Shown here in pieces: positions 1 to 6,879 of a stretch of DNA of 15,993 nucleotides. Origin of the DNA: an uncultured Altererythrobacter sp. Its GTDB lineage: Bacteria > Pseudomonadota > Alphaproteobacteria > Sphingomonadales > Sphingomonadaceae. Below the pieces are notes generated by a model. The model was not told the DNA's origin. It searched no databases and saw only the letters and a program-made list of their open reading frames with translations. A program made the position numbers and the translations under genes. The number at the start of each line of letters is the position of its first letter. Within the stretch, counting starts at the first letter, position 1. Where the stretch lies: positions 1 through 15,993 of the forward strand of contig CALLIO010000127.1 in assembly GCA_938009055.1 (NCBI GenBank), read 5' to 3'.

Positions 1-1
1 A

Positions 2-550
2 CCAACAGCAGGCACAACGCGCGATGTGATTGAGCGTTCTGTCGCTATCGAGGGGATACCCTTCACATTCGTTGATACAGCGGGATTGCGCCAATCAGAT
101 GATGAAGTGGAATCAATTGGTGTTGAGCGAGCAGAAGAGCAATTGGAGTGTGCAGATTTAGTCTTGTGGCTAGGCAGTAAAGGGCAAGGGCCCAAATATG
201 CTTGGGAAATTCAAGCGCAATGCGATCGTGCTGATCTTGTTATCAAAACACATCCGCGCGCCATTGTGTCAGCAAAGACTGGCCAAGGCATGGATCAATT
301 GAAATTGGCTTTGATTGAGCAAGCTCGAAATGCATTGCCTAAACCAGGCGAAGCAGCCTTAAATGCTCGCCAGCATGATTCGATTTCGCAAGCGTGTATT
401 GCATTGGAAGCAGCGTCTCAATTGAGCGATCCATTGCTGATTGCTGAGGAATTGCGCAATTGCCGCTTGGCATTCGATCGTTTGATTGGCCGAGCCACTA
501 CGGAAGACATGCTCGACAATCTGTTTGGGCGATTTTGCATTGGCAAGTGA
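2..550 (+). CDS. mnmE: tRNA uridine-5-carboxymethylaminomethyl(34) synthesis GTPase MnmE, C-terminal part
   Basis: This is the 3' end of a gene whose start lies before the window. The frame is open from base 2, so the GTG at 26 is an internal valine and not a start. MnmE is a GTPase that works with MnmG to place the (carboxymethyl)aminomethyl group on C5 of U34 in certain tRNAs. Visible landmarks are the G2 motif GTTRD (bases 11-25), the G3 motif DTAG (74-85), the SAKTG G5-like motif (268-282), a helical C-terminal domain, and the hallmark C-terminus FCIGK ending at the TGA. The expected G4 motif NKxD appears as AQCD (215-226), so guanine recognition looks degenerate at that site. mnmG follows 73 bp downstream, with a parS site in the gap. 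Identification is very secure. Confidence 0.97.
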   Translation, partial: PTAGTTRDVIERSVAIEGIPFTFVDTAGLRQSDDEVESIGVERAEEQLECADLVLWLGSKGQGPKYAWEIQAQCDRADLVIKTHPRAIVSAKTGQGMDQLKLALIEQARNALPKPGEAALNARQHDSISQACIALEAASQLSDPLLIAEELRNCRLAFDRLIGRATTEDMLDNLFGRFCIGK

Positions 551-562
551 TCTGAATTTGAA

Positions 563-578
563 TGTTTCACGTGGAACA
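563..578. promoter_or_regulatory. parS: parS centromere site 1 (mnmE-mnmG gap)
   Basis: The 16-mer TGTTTCACGTGGAACA matches the bacterial chromosomal parS consensus (TGTTYCACGTGRAACA form), with one broken pair in the palindrome. It lies between mnmE and mnmG, 46 bp before the mnmG start. ParB encoded at 3940-4926 is the expected binding protein, because its gene lies in the same cluster. Confidence 0.9.
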
Positions 579-623
579 TTCGCTTTGACGCTCTAACTTC
601 GCTCGACTATCGCGAGCGCTGCA

Positions 624-2495
624 ATGAGCAATCCAAACACGTCCTTTGATATCCTAGTCGTAGGAGGAGGCCATGCTGGCGTTGAAGCAGCATGTGCTGC
701 TGCGCGCATGGGCGCAAAGACAGCTTTAGTTAGCTTCGATTTGGACGCAGTGGGGGCAATGAGCTGCAATCCAGCGATTGGCGGGCTTGGCAAAGGGCAC
801 TTAGTTGCAGAAGTCGATGCTTTGGATGGTGTGATTGGCCGAGCAGCAGATGCTGGCGCCATTCACTACCGAATGCTCAATCGCTCCAAAGGCAGTGCTG
901 TTTGGGGGCCGCGCGTCCAAGCAGACCGTGTGCTGTTCAAAGCTGAAGTTCAGCGGATTGTTCATGCTCAATCCAATTTGGCATTGGTTGAAGGGGAAGC
1001 TGCTTCGCTTGTCATATCTGGCGATCGAGTAGCTGGCTTGAATCTAGCAGATGGCACTCAGCTTGATGCACCAGCAGTGATTTTATGCACTGGGACATTT
1101 CTGGGCGGAGTGCTCTTCCGCGGAGAAGAAAAGTTTGAAGGTGGGCGGATAGGCGAAAATGCTGCTCATAAGCTTGCTGAGCAGCTTCGTGGCGCTGATT
1201 TGCCTATGGCTCGGCTAAAAACTGGCACTCCACCGCGGCTTGATGGACGCACCATTGATTGGGCTAGTCTGCCTGAGCAGCCATCGGATGACGAAGCTTG
1301 GACAATGTCTGCATTGACTGCTTGCCGTGCCAATCCATCGATATTTTGCGCCATTACTCGCACGACAGAGAAAGCGCATGATGCAATCCGAGCGAATTTG
1401 CATCGTTCGCCCTTGTTTTCCGGCGCGATTGATGCTGCTGGCCCGCGCTATTGCCCGTCGATTGAGGATAAGATCCATCGATTTGGTGACAGGGAAGGGC
1501 ATCAAGTCTTCTTGGAGCCTGAAGGGCTAAACACGCATTTAGTTTATCCCAATGGGATTAGCACTTCACTTCCTGTCGATACTCAATTGGAAATGCTTCG
1601 CGCTATGCCAGGTTTGAGCAATGTCAGCATGGAAGTGCCAGGCTATGCAGTGGAGTATGATCACATTGATCCACGTGCGCTCACTTCAGATTTGCAGCTT
1701 CGAGCTATTCCCGGGCTCTATTGCGCAGGGCAAATTAATGGCACGACTGGCTATGAAGAAGCTGCTGCTCAAGGTCTAATTGCAGGCCTGAATGCAGCAG
1801 CAGATTGCTTAGGCAAAGAACCACCTAAGCTTGATCGAGCCAATTCCTATATAGCTGTGATGGTCGATGATTTGACTTTGCAAGGTGTGACAGAGCCATA
1901 TCGAATGCTGACGGCCAGAGCGGAATACCGACTTCGGCTTCGTGCGAACAATGCATCGACACGCTTAACTCCCTTAGGAATGGAATCAGGTTGTATCAGC
2001 GATAGGCGTGCGGATTGGTATGTTTCACGTGAAACACAGCGTAGTGATTGCGAACTTGCTTTGGCTAAGCAAGTTCACTCGCGGGAGATTGCCGCTTCAG
2101 GATTCAAAGTCAGGCGGGATGGAGGGCTCAAGCCATTGGCAGAATGGCTAAGGCATGATGGGCTTGGATTAGCTGAATTGGAGCCTTGGTTCGATATTCC
2201 TATTAGCAATCCATTGCTTGCTGAAATGGCTGAAGATGCTCAATATGCTCCGTATCTTGCAAGGCAAGAAGCGGAATTGCGCGATTTGCGAGCAAGTGAA
2301 GAGCTAGCCCTGGCTGATGATTTTCCATTTGCTGATGTGCCGGGATTGTCCAATGAAATGGTTGAAAGGCTTATCTCTGCTAAGCCATCAACGTTAGCTG
2401 CAGCAGGGCGCATACCCGGAATTACACCAGCAGCTTTGTCTGCGTTGCTTGTCCATGCAAAGCGCTATGCTGCTAAAGGCGAGATTGCTGCGTGA
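624..2495 (+). CDS. mnmG: tRNA uridine-5-carboxymethylaminomethyl(34) synthesis enzyme MnmG
   Basis: MnmG (GidA) is the FAD- and folate-dependent partner of MnmE in wobble-uridine modification of tRNA. At 623 residues it has the usual full length for the family. The N-terminus carries the FAD-binding Rossmann motif GGGHAG at residues 14-19 after a short beta strand. The conserved stretches SCNPAIGG, AEYRLRLRANN and the helical C-terminal MnmE-interacting region are all present. The ATG at 624 places the dinucleotide-binding fold at the normal distance. No clear Shine-Dalgarno is seen, and a short GC hairpin (600-618) sits just ahead of the start. The stop overlaps the rsmG start by four bases (GTGA), which suggests translational coupling. 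A perfect parS palindrome lies inside the gene, over the codons for residues Tyr466 to Thr471. Confidence 0.98.
   Translation: MSNPNTSFDILVVGGGHAGVEAACAAARMGAKTALVSFDLDAVGAMSCNPAIGGLGKGHLVAEVDALDGVIGRAADAGAIHYRMLNRSKGSAVWGPRVQADRVLFKAEVQRIVHAQSNLALVEGEAASLVISGDRVAGLNLADGTQLDAPAVILCTGTFLGGVLFRGEEKFEGGRIGENAAHKLAEQLRGADLPMARLKTGTPPRLDGRTIDWASLPEQPSDDEAWTMSALTACRANPSIFCAITRTTEKAHDAIRANLHRSPLFSGAIDAAGPRYCPSIEDKIHRFGDREGHQVFLEPEGLNTHLVYPNGISTSLPVDTQLEMLRAMPGLSNVSMEVPGYAVEYDHIDPRALTSDLQLRAIPGLYCAGQINGTTGYEEAAAQGLIAGLNAAADCLGKEPPKLDRANSYIAVMVDDLTLQGVTEPYRMLTARAEYRLRLRANNASTRLTPLGMESGCISDRRADWYVSRETQRSDCELALAKQVHSREIAASGFKVRRDGGLKPLAEWLRHDGLGLAELEPWFDIPISNPLLAEMAEDAQYAPYLARQEAELRDLRASEELALADDFPFADVPGLSNEMVERLISAKPSTLAAAGRIPGITPAALSALLVHAKRYAAKGEIAA
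2021..2036. promoter_or_regulatory. parS: parS centromere site 2 (inside mnmG)
   Basis: TGTTTCACGTGAAACA is a perfect 16-bp palindrome and matches the consensus parS exactly. It lies within mnmG, where it is read as Y-VSRET by the ribosome. This is the best consensus match of the four sites. Confidence 0.95.
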
Positions 2496-3118
2496 TTGCT
2501 TCAGAAAGTGAAGCTCGCGAATATGTAAGCCAATTCGCTGATTCAGACGCTATGAATCGATTGGATTGCTTGGCTAGTGAGCTCATAAAAGAGAATTCCC
2601 AGCAAAATCTCATCTCCACACAATCAGAAAGTGAAATTTGGCAAAGGCATATTGCAGACAGTGCTCAATTGCTTCGATTTGTTCCACGTGAAACATGGAA
2701 GGATGGCCGGGATCAAGCATGGCTGGACTTAGGAACAGGAGCTGGGTTTCCAGGTCTAGTGATTGCAGCAATTGCTCCTCAAATGCCTATTTTCCTTGTG
2801 GAATCGCGCCGCCGCCGTGTGGACTGGTTGGAGCGAATTGCAGCCCAAATGGAGCTTGGGCAATGCAAAACGATAGGCAAGCAATTGGAGAAGATTAAGC
2901 CATTTCCAGTGACAATCATTAGTGCACGTGCTTTTGCTCCATTGCCAAAACTCCTCCGCTTATCCTCACCATTTTCCACAGAGGCTACTCGCTATCTCTT
3001 GCCGAAAGGGCGCTCTGCAGAGCAAGAACTAGGGGAATTGCCCGAATCACGCTCAAAAATGTTCCACGTGGAACAATCTTTGACGAGTGAAGATGCTGGG
3101 ATCATTGTTTCCAATTAA
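2492..3118 (+). CDS. rsmG: 16S rRNA (guanine(527)-N(7))-methyltransferase RsmG
   Basis: RsmG (GidB) uses S-adenosylmethionine to methylate N7 of G527 in 16S rRNA. The product has 208 residues, the normal size. The SAM-binding motif reads LDLGTGAGFPGLVIA at about residues 78-92, followed by the acidic end of strand beta-2 (LVESRRRR, 102-109). An N-terminal helix with NLIS and the WQRHIADS stretch are also typical. The GTG start overlaps the mnmG stop (GTGA). Two parS sites are written into the gene: one encodes FVPRET (63-68) and one MFHVEQ (190-195). The second lies near the C-terminus, where few catalytic constraints are expected. The gene is 48 bp upstream of parA and is probably in the same transcript. 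Confidence 0.96.
   Translation: MIASESEAREYVSQFADSDAMNRLDCLASELIKENSQQNLISTQSESEIWQRHIADSAQLLRFVPRETWKDGRDQAWLDLGTGAGFPGLVIAAIAPQMPIFLVESRRRRVDWLERIAAQMELGQCKTIGKQLEKIKPFPVTIISARAFAPLPKLLRLSSPFSTEATRYLLPKGRSAEQELGELPESRSKMFHVEQSLTSEDAGIIVSN
2680..2695. promoter_or_regulatory. parS: parS centromere site 3 (inside rsmG, 5' third)
   Basis: TGTTCCACGTGAAACA is a parS consensus sequence with one asymmetric pair. It is the exact reverse complement of site 1. It sits in rsmG over the codons for residues 63-68. Confidence 0.92.
3060..3075. promoter_or_regulatory. parS: parS centromere site 4 (3' end of rsmG, upstream of parA)
   Basis: TGTTCCACGTGGAACA is a perfect 16-bp palindrome of parS type. It lies in the last part of rsmG, encoding MFHVEQ, and ends 91 bp before the parA start codon. 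This is close enough that ParB binding or spreading could influence parAB transcription, which is inference. Confidence 0.94.
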
Positions 3119-3166
3119 GAGCTCAAACGGATTGCAGTTTGATTTCTTTCCAACGAAAGCCAGCAA

Positions 3167-3943
3167 ATGATTACCATTGCAATTGCCAATCAGAAGGGCG
3201 GCGTAGGCAAGACTACGACTGCGATTAACATTGCAACAGCAATGGCAGCGACTGGCTGGAAGACTTTGCTGATTGATTTGGATCCTCAAGGCAATGCTTC
3301 GACAGGGATGGGAGTGAGTGCAGAAGAGCGCGAATTGTCATCTTATGATGTGCTTGTCGATGAAATCCCCCTGGCAGATGCCATTGTTGGAACTTCAATT
3401 CCCGGGTTGGACTTGGTCCCAGCGACAGTCGACTTGAGTGGAGCAGAAGTTGAGCTTGTCTCTGTTGATGAGCGAACATCGCGCTTGCGCAATGCTTTGC
3501 AAGATCATGGCGAGCATCAAATTTGCTTCATTGATTGCCCGCCATCGCTTGGGCTTTTGACTTTGAACGCATTGTCCGCAGCTGATACGCTAATGGTGCC
3601 ATTGCAATGCGAGTTCTTTGCATTGGAAGGGTTAAGTCAGCTCTTACAAACCGTTGAAAAGATACAACAAGTCTTCAATCCCAATTTGGGCATCATTGGG
3701 GTAGCTTTGACAATGTTTGATCGCCGCAATCGTTTGACGGATCAAGTTGCTGATGATGTTCGCGAATGTCTGGGCAATCTCGTGTTCGACACACCAATCC
3801 CGCGCAATGTTCGATTGTCCGAAGCTCCAAGCCATGGATTGCCAGCGCTTGTTTACGACAATGGATGCGCTGGAAGCCGTGCATATATGGCTCTAGCGCG
3901 CGAATTGATTGCAAGATTGCCTGAGCAAAGGAAAGCAGCATGA
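3167..3943 (+). CDS. parA: chromosome-partitioning ATPase ParA
   Basis: ParA is the P-loop ATPase that drives segregation of ParB-parS complexes over the nucleoid. The 258-residue protein begins almost directly with the deviant Walker A motif KGGVGKTT (residues 10-17). It continues with DLDPQGN (37-43) and the Walker B region FIDCPPS (121-127). There is no N-terminal helix-turn-helix extension, so this is the small chromosomal (Soj) type and not a plasmid P1-type ParA. The ATG at 3167 has only a weak upstream purine stretch. The stop overlaps the parB start (ATGA), the classical coupling of the pair. A parS site lies just upstream in rsmG. Confidence 0.98.
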   Translation: MITIAIANQKGGVGKTTTAINIATAMAATGWKTLLIDLDPQGNASTGMGVSAEERELSSYDVLVDEIPLADAIVGTSIPGLDLVPATVDLSGAEVELVSVDERTSRLRNALQDHGEHQICFIDCPPSLGLLTLNALSAADTLMVPLQCEFFALEGLSQLLQTVEKIQQVFNPNLGIIGVALTMFDRRNRLTDQVADDVRECLGNLVFDTPIPRNVRLSEAPSHGLPALVYDNGCAGSRAYMALARELIARLPEQRKAA

Positions 3944-4926
3944 GCAAATCCTCTGAACCCATCCAATTCCAAGTGCCGAAGAAAAGCGCTGCTGCTCGCA
4001 AGAAGAAGCTGGGCAAGGGGCTGGGGGCTTTGATGAGTGAAAGTAAGCGAGAGGAGCCTTTGGTGGCTCCCGCATCCAATGCTCAATCCACACAAACATC
4101 TGAAGCTGAAGGAAAAATCACTTCAGAAGGCTTGGCATCATTGCCGATTGCTTCGATTGATCCTTTGCCGGGTCAGCCGCGCACGCATTTTGACGAAGAT
4201 GCCTTGGATGAATTGGCAGCGTCGATTGCTGCACGCGGTGTGATTCAACCGATCATTGTCACAGCGTCCAAGAAGGGGCGTTATCAATTGGTTGCTGGCG
4301 AGCGCCGCTGGAGAGCCGCTCAAAAAGCCAGATTGCATGAAATTCCCGCGTTAGTGCGCGAGCTTGACCAGCAAGATGTGATGGCATTGGCGCTGATTGA
4401 GAATATTCAGCGTGAAGATCTCAATCCGATTGAGGAAGCGCGTGCTTATCACCGCTTGAGCGATCATGAAGGTCTCACTCAAGCTGAAATTGCCCGCATG
4501 GTCGATAAATCGCGCAGCCATGTGGCGAATTTCCAGCGCCTGTTGCTGCTTCCCAATGATGTGCTGGAATTGGTGGAGACAGGTCAATTGTCGATGGGCC
4601 ATGCGCGCGCATTAATAGGGCATAGTTCTGCATCGCAATTGGCCAAGCAAGCTGTGGCTGACAATCTGTCTGTGCGCGATATGGAAAGCATGGTGCGCAA
4701 GCCATCATCCAAGCAGGGTGGGGCAGCGCCCTCTAAGAAGCCCGCCAATGACACTGCGCTGGATGCAGATATTTCGGCTGTCCAAAAGCACTTGGAGGAA
4801 TTCCTGGGGCTTAAGGTTCAAATCAAGGCTGATGCTGATCCAAGCTCAGGCTCGGTAACGATCAAATATCGCACTCTGGATCAGCTCGATTTGATCTGCC
4901 AACGCTTAACTGGCGGCGACATTTAG
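3940..4926 (+). CDS. parB: chromosome-partitioning protein ParB (CTP-dependent clamp)
   Basis: ParB binds parS and slides along DNA as a CTP-gated clamp, and it stimulates ParA. The 328-residue protein has the full domain order. A basic N-terminal tail with LGKGLGALM (24-32) corresponds to the ParA-contacting region. The ParB/Srx CTP-binding domain has GERR (120-123) and ENIQR (154-158). A helix-turn-helix lies at about 178-200 (LTQAEIARMVDKSRSHVANF). A low-complexity linker covers about 254-275, and a C-terminal dimerisation domain covers about 278-325. All motifs needed for CTP binding and parS recognition are visible. Four parS sites are within 3.4 kb upstream. The gene ends the operon; a small dyad at 4956-4972 follows. 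Confidence 0.98.
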   Translation: MSKSSEPIQFQVPKKSAAARKKKLGKGLGALMSESKREEPLVAPASNAQSTQTSEAEGKITSEGLASLPIASIDPLPGQPRTHFDEDALDELAASIAARGVIQPIIVTASKKGRYQLVAGERRWRAAQKARLHEIPALVRELDQQDVMALALIENIQREDLNPIEEARAYHRLSDHEGLTQAEIARMVDKSRSHVANFQRLLLLPNDVLELVETGQLSMGHARALIGHSSASQLAKQAVADNLSVRDMESMVRKPSSKQGGAAPSKKPANDTALDADISAVQKHLEEFLGLKVQIKADADPSSGSVTIKYRTLDQLDLICQRLTGGDI

Positions 4927-4955
4927 TAAGCTCAAATTAAGATAGGTTTCGCAAG

Positions 4956-4972
4956 TCCATGAATTCCATGGA
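4956..4972 (+). terminator. weak hairpin after parB
   Basis: TCCATG and CATGGA form a perfect six-base stem around AATTC, 30 bp after the parB stop, followed by AAAATTTG. The stem is short and the T-run is poor, so this is at best a weak terminator of the parAB transcript. Confidence 0.3.
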
Positions 4973-5160
4973 AAATTTGTCGTGCCTGCTGAAAACCTTA
5001 CTGCGCAAGTAACCATACTCAAAAACAAAACCTGAACTCGGTAGTCCTACTTAGAAGGTGTTCGAAAGGACATCCGTGTCCGATCGTACCGAACCAACCG
5101 GGGGGCATCTCGCTTGGGGAAGACTTGATTAGAAGACCACGCTTGAAGGGACTACCTATA
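4973..5160 (+). promoter_or_regulatory. upstream and leader region of the DUF4402 gene
   Basis: The gap between parB and the secreted-subunit gene is 234 bp and contains no plausible gene. It should hold the promoter of the subunit gene, but I cannot point to convincing -35 and -10 boxes. A five-base-pair hairpin GGACA-tccg-TGTCC lies at 5068-5081, and a G-rich run at 5100-5105. The ribosome-binding site AAGGGA (5146-5151) stands nine bases before the ATG at 5161. This decides that start over the in-frame TTG at 5125. Confidence 0.45.
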
Positions 5161-5697
5161 ATGAAAAAAGCATTTCGTATTGGCGCAACTGGCGTCGCAA
5201 TCGCTGCAGCAATGGGCATGAGCTCGGTTGCACACGCTGACAACGCTGACGCAACTGCAACAGCTGAAATTCTTGAAGCTCTGACACTCGACCTGCAAAC
5301 CGGCACTTCGCTGGACTTCGGTTCGATGGTTGTTTCTGCTGCTTCGACTGTTTCGCTTGACGCTGCCACTGGCGCACTCGACTGCACAGACGCTGGCGTA
5401 ACTTGCACCGGTACTTCGGGCGTTCCTACTTTCGACGTGGGCGGCACAGCCAACAAAGAAGTAACGATCAACCTGCCAGCATCGATCACGATGAACCACA
5501 CAAACGGCACTGACAGCCTGTCTGTTGGTTCGATCGCTTCTGATGGCGCAGTTGATCCATTGACTGGTGACGAGAGCGTTACTCTCGACGCTGCAGGCGA
5601 CGCTTCTTTCAGCGTTGGCGGCGAAATCAGCGTTGACGAGAACACTGAGCCAGGCGTTTACACTGGTACATTCAACGTTTCTGTTGAGTACTCGTAA
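5161..5697 (+). CDS. secreted DUF4402-type protein, probable fimbria-like surface subunit
   Basis: This is a 178-residue exported protein. Residues 1-26 form a Sec signal peptide: KK near the N-terminus, an Ala/Gly-rich core, and AHA before the likely cleavage at Asp27. The mature part is predicted all-beta and very acidic, with a single lysine and no arginine. The early strand LDFGSMVV (51-58), the GGTANKEVTINLP stretch (94-106), and the closing SVGGEISV ... GVYTGTFNVSVEYS pattern (151-178) match the DUF4402 family. Two cysteines only seven residues apart (75, 82) could form a small disulfide loop. Codon use differs from the neighbours: Asp is GAC 13 times and GAT twice, and all seven Asn codons are AAC. 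This suggests high expression. A chaperone and an usher-like gene follow, so a polymerising or exported surface subunit is the likely role (inference). The function of the DUF4402 family is not established. Confidence 0.85.
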   Translation: MKKAFRIGATGVAIAAAMGMSSVAHADNADATATAEILEALTLDLQTGTSLDFGSMVVSAASTVSLDAATGALDCTDAGVTCTGTSGVPTFDVGGTANKEVTINLPASITMNHTNGTDSLSVGSIASDGAVDPLTGDESVTLDAAGDASFSVGGEISVDENTEPGVYTGTFNVSVEYS

Positions 5698-5705
5698 GCT
5701 TTAAT

Positions 5706-5738
5706 GGGGAGTTGGCCAGTTTGACTGGCCAGCTTCCC
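5706..5738 (+). terminator. hairpin just after the DUF4402 gene
   Basis: GGGGAGTTGGCCAG and CTGGCCAGCTTCCC form a long stem around TTTGA, beginning nine bases after the stop codon. There is no T-run behind it. It may be a 3'-end stabiliser or attenuator and not a terminator by itself. Confidence 0.5.
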
Positions 5739-5783
5739 AACTTGCATTCCAGTTGCTCCATAGCGAGCCAGCTGGTCAGATTC

Positions 5784-5819
5784 GGGCTGCCCTCTCTTCT
5801 TGAGAGTGCAGCCCTTTCT
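5784..5819 (+). terminator. intrinsic terminator between subunit and chaperone genes
   Basis: GGGCTGC-c-CTCTC pairs with GAGAG-t-GCAGCCC around a TTCTT loop, and TTTCT follows directly. This is a strong GC-rich stem of twelve pairs with one internal mismatch. It should stop much of the transcription from the subunit gene before the chaperone gene. Confidence 0.75.
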
Positions 5820-5958
5820 GTATGCGCAGCGCTATTGCAGCTGACGGATAAGCGCGAAGCTTACTCAATATTAACTCTGTTCGCTTACCAAACTCAGGAA
5901 ATATACAGAGGCTTCGATTGGGATGTCGTTGACCTCTATCCGAAGTGAGGGAAGTGAC

Positions 5959-6852
5959 ATGATGTCCAATTCGATTTTTCGCAAATGCGTTCAACTGGCA
6001 GCGCCCATGGCTTTGCTGGCAACGCTTTCCGCGCCTGCGCCAGTTACCGCACAAGGCGATCTGCTGGTTGCTCCAACGCGAGTTGTGCTTGATGGCAGCC
6101 GCGGAACAGAAGTGATCTTGTCGAACATTGGCTCTGAAGAAGCTGTTTATCGCATTGGCCTCGAGCTGCGCCGGATGAGTCCAACCGGTTCGCTCGTTCC
6201 CGTTGAAAAAACCGATGCGAATGAGCGCGAGGATGCTGCGCTCAAGATGATCCGCTACGCCCCGCGCCGGATTACTTTGCCACCGGGCCAGCCACAAGCT
6301 GTGCGGATTGCTGCGCGCCCTGGCGCCGATCTGCCCGATGGCGAATACCGTGTGCACATGTCCTTCAAAGCTATCCCTAAAGTTCGCGAAGTAACGGAAG
6401 AGGAAGAGAGCGATACCAATGGCATCGCCATTCGATTGATCCCAGTTTACGGCGTGACCATTCCAGTGATTGTCCGCCATGGCCGGCTCGAAGCACAAGT
6501 CGCGATCACTCAACCGCGGGTTGAGAAAACTGACAAGGGCCAGCAATTGGTTATGGAGCTTAATCGCACAGGCGAAAGCTCAACTTACGGCGAATTGCGA
6601 GTGACCAAGCCCGGGCAAAGCGATCCTGTCTTTCTCGTGCGCGGAGTGGCTGTCTATCCTGAACTCAACAAGCGCAGCCTGCGTTTGCACCTGACACCAG
6701 AACAAGCTGCCGCCATGACGGGGCCTTTGCGCTTTGAATATCGCGAAATGCCAGACAAGGGCGGCGAGCTGATTGCAGCGGTCGATGCTGTGCTGGGCGC
6801 TGCCACTGCGCGTGTTCCCACTGCCGGCAATACTGCAGGCGCTGCGCGCTAA
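5959..6852 (+). CDS. PapD-like periplasmic fimbrial chaperone
   Basis: This 297-residue protein is predicted to hold exported subunits in the periplasm and deliver them to the usher. Residues 1-32 form a signal peptide ending APVTAQ. The first immunoglobulin-like domain starts with LLVAPTRVVLDG (35-46) and the strand EVILSN (51-56). It ends with the chaperone signature APRRITLPPGQPQAVRI (101-117) and DGEYRVHMSF (127-136). A second beta domain covers about 155-265 (IPVYGVTIPVIVRHG, GELRV, PLRFEYRE). An acidic loop TEEEESD (146-152) separates the two. I prefer the ATG at 5959 (or 5962) over the upstream in-frame start at 5923, because GAGGGA at 5947-5952 is a good ribosome-binding site and a signal peptide then begins immediately. 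Its place between a DUF4402 subunit and an usher-like gene supports the role. Confidence 0.85.
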   Translation: MMSNSIFRKCVQLAAPMALLATLSAPAPVTAQGDLLVAPTRVVLDGSRGTEVILSNIGSEEAVYRIGLELRRMSPTGSLVPVEKTDANEREDAALKMIRYAPRRITLPPGQPQAVRIAARPGADLPDGEYRVHMSFKAIPKVREVTEEEESDTNGIAIRLIPVYGVTIPVIVRHGRLEAQVAITQPRVEKTDKGQQLVMELNRTGESSTYGELRVTKPGQSDPVFLVRGVAVYPELNKRSLRLHLTPEQAAAMTGPLRFEYREMPDKGGELIAAVDAVLGAATARVPTAGNTAGAAR

Positions 6853-6879
6853 GCAACGCATTGCCCCAGCGGCATTATC

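Noticed and set aside
26..28. GTG at 26 as the start of a 174-residue protein
   Set aside because: The frame is open to the window edge and encodes the MnmE G2 motif GTTRD before it, so this is an internal valine of a truncated mnmE.
1671..1677. CACGTG core in mnmG as a fifth parS
   Set aside because: The flanks (ATC before and CGC after) do not match the parS arms. The cores at about 2925, 11778 and 13503 fail for the same reason.
5157..5162. TATAAT at the DUF4402 start codon as a -10 box
   Set aside because: It overlaps the ATG, which is preceded by a good ribosome-binding site and followed by a signal peptide. No -35 box is at the right distance.
5019..5645. 208-codon minus-strand frame opposite the DUF4402 gene
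   Set aside because: It is a shadow created by the strong codon bias of the real gene; the + strand has a signal peptide, a ribosome-binding site and a family match.
5712..5948. 78-codon + strand frame between the subunit and chaperone genes
   Set aside because: It starts with TTG inside one hairpin and runs through the intrinsic terminator, with no ribosome-binding site or recognisable motif.
5776..6546. 256-codon minus-strand frame antisense to the chaperone
   Set aside because: The composition is that of a shadow frame (rich in Arg, His, Cys), it covers a clear chaperone gene, and it crosses the terminator.
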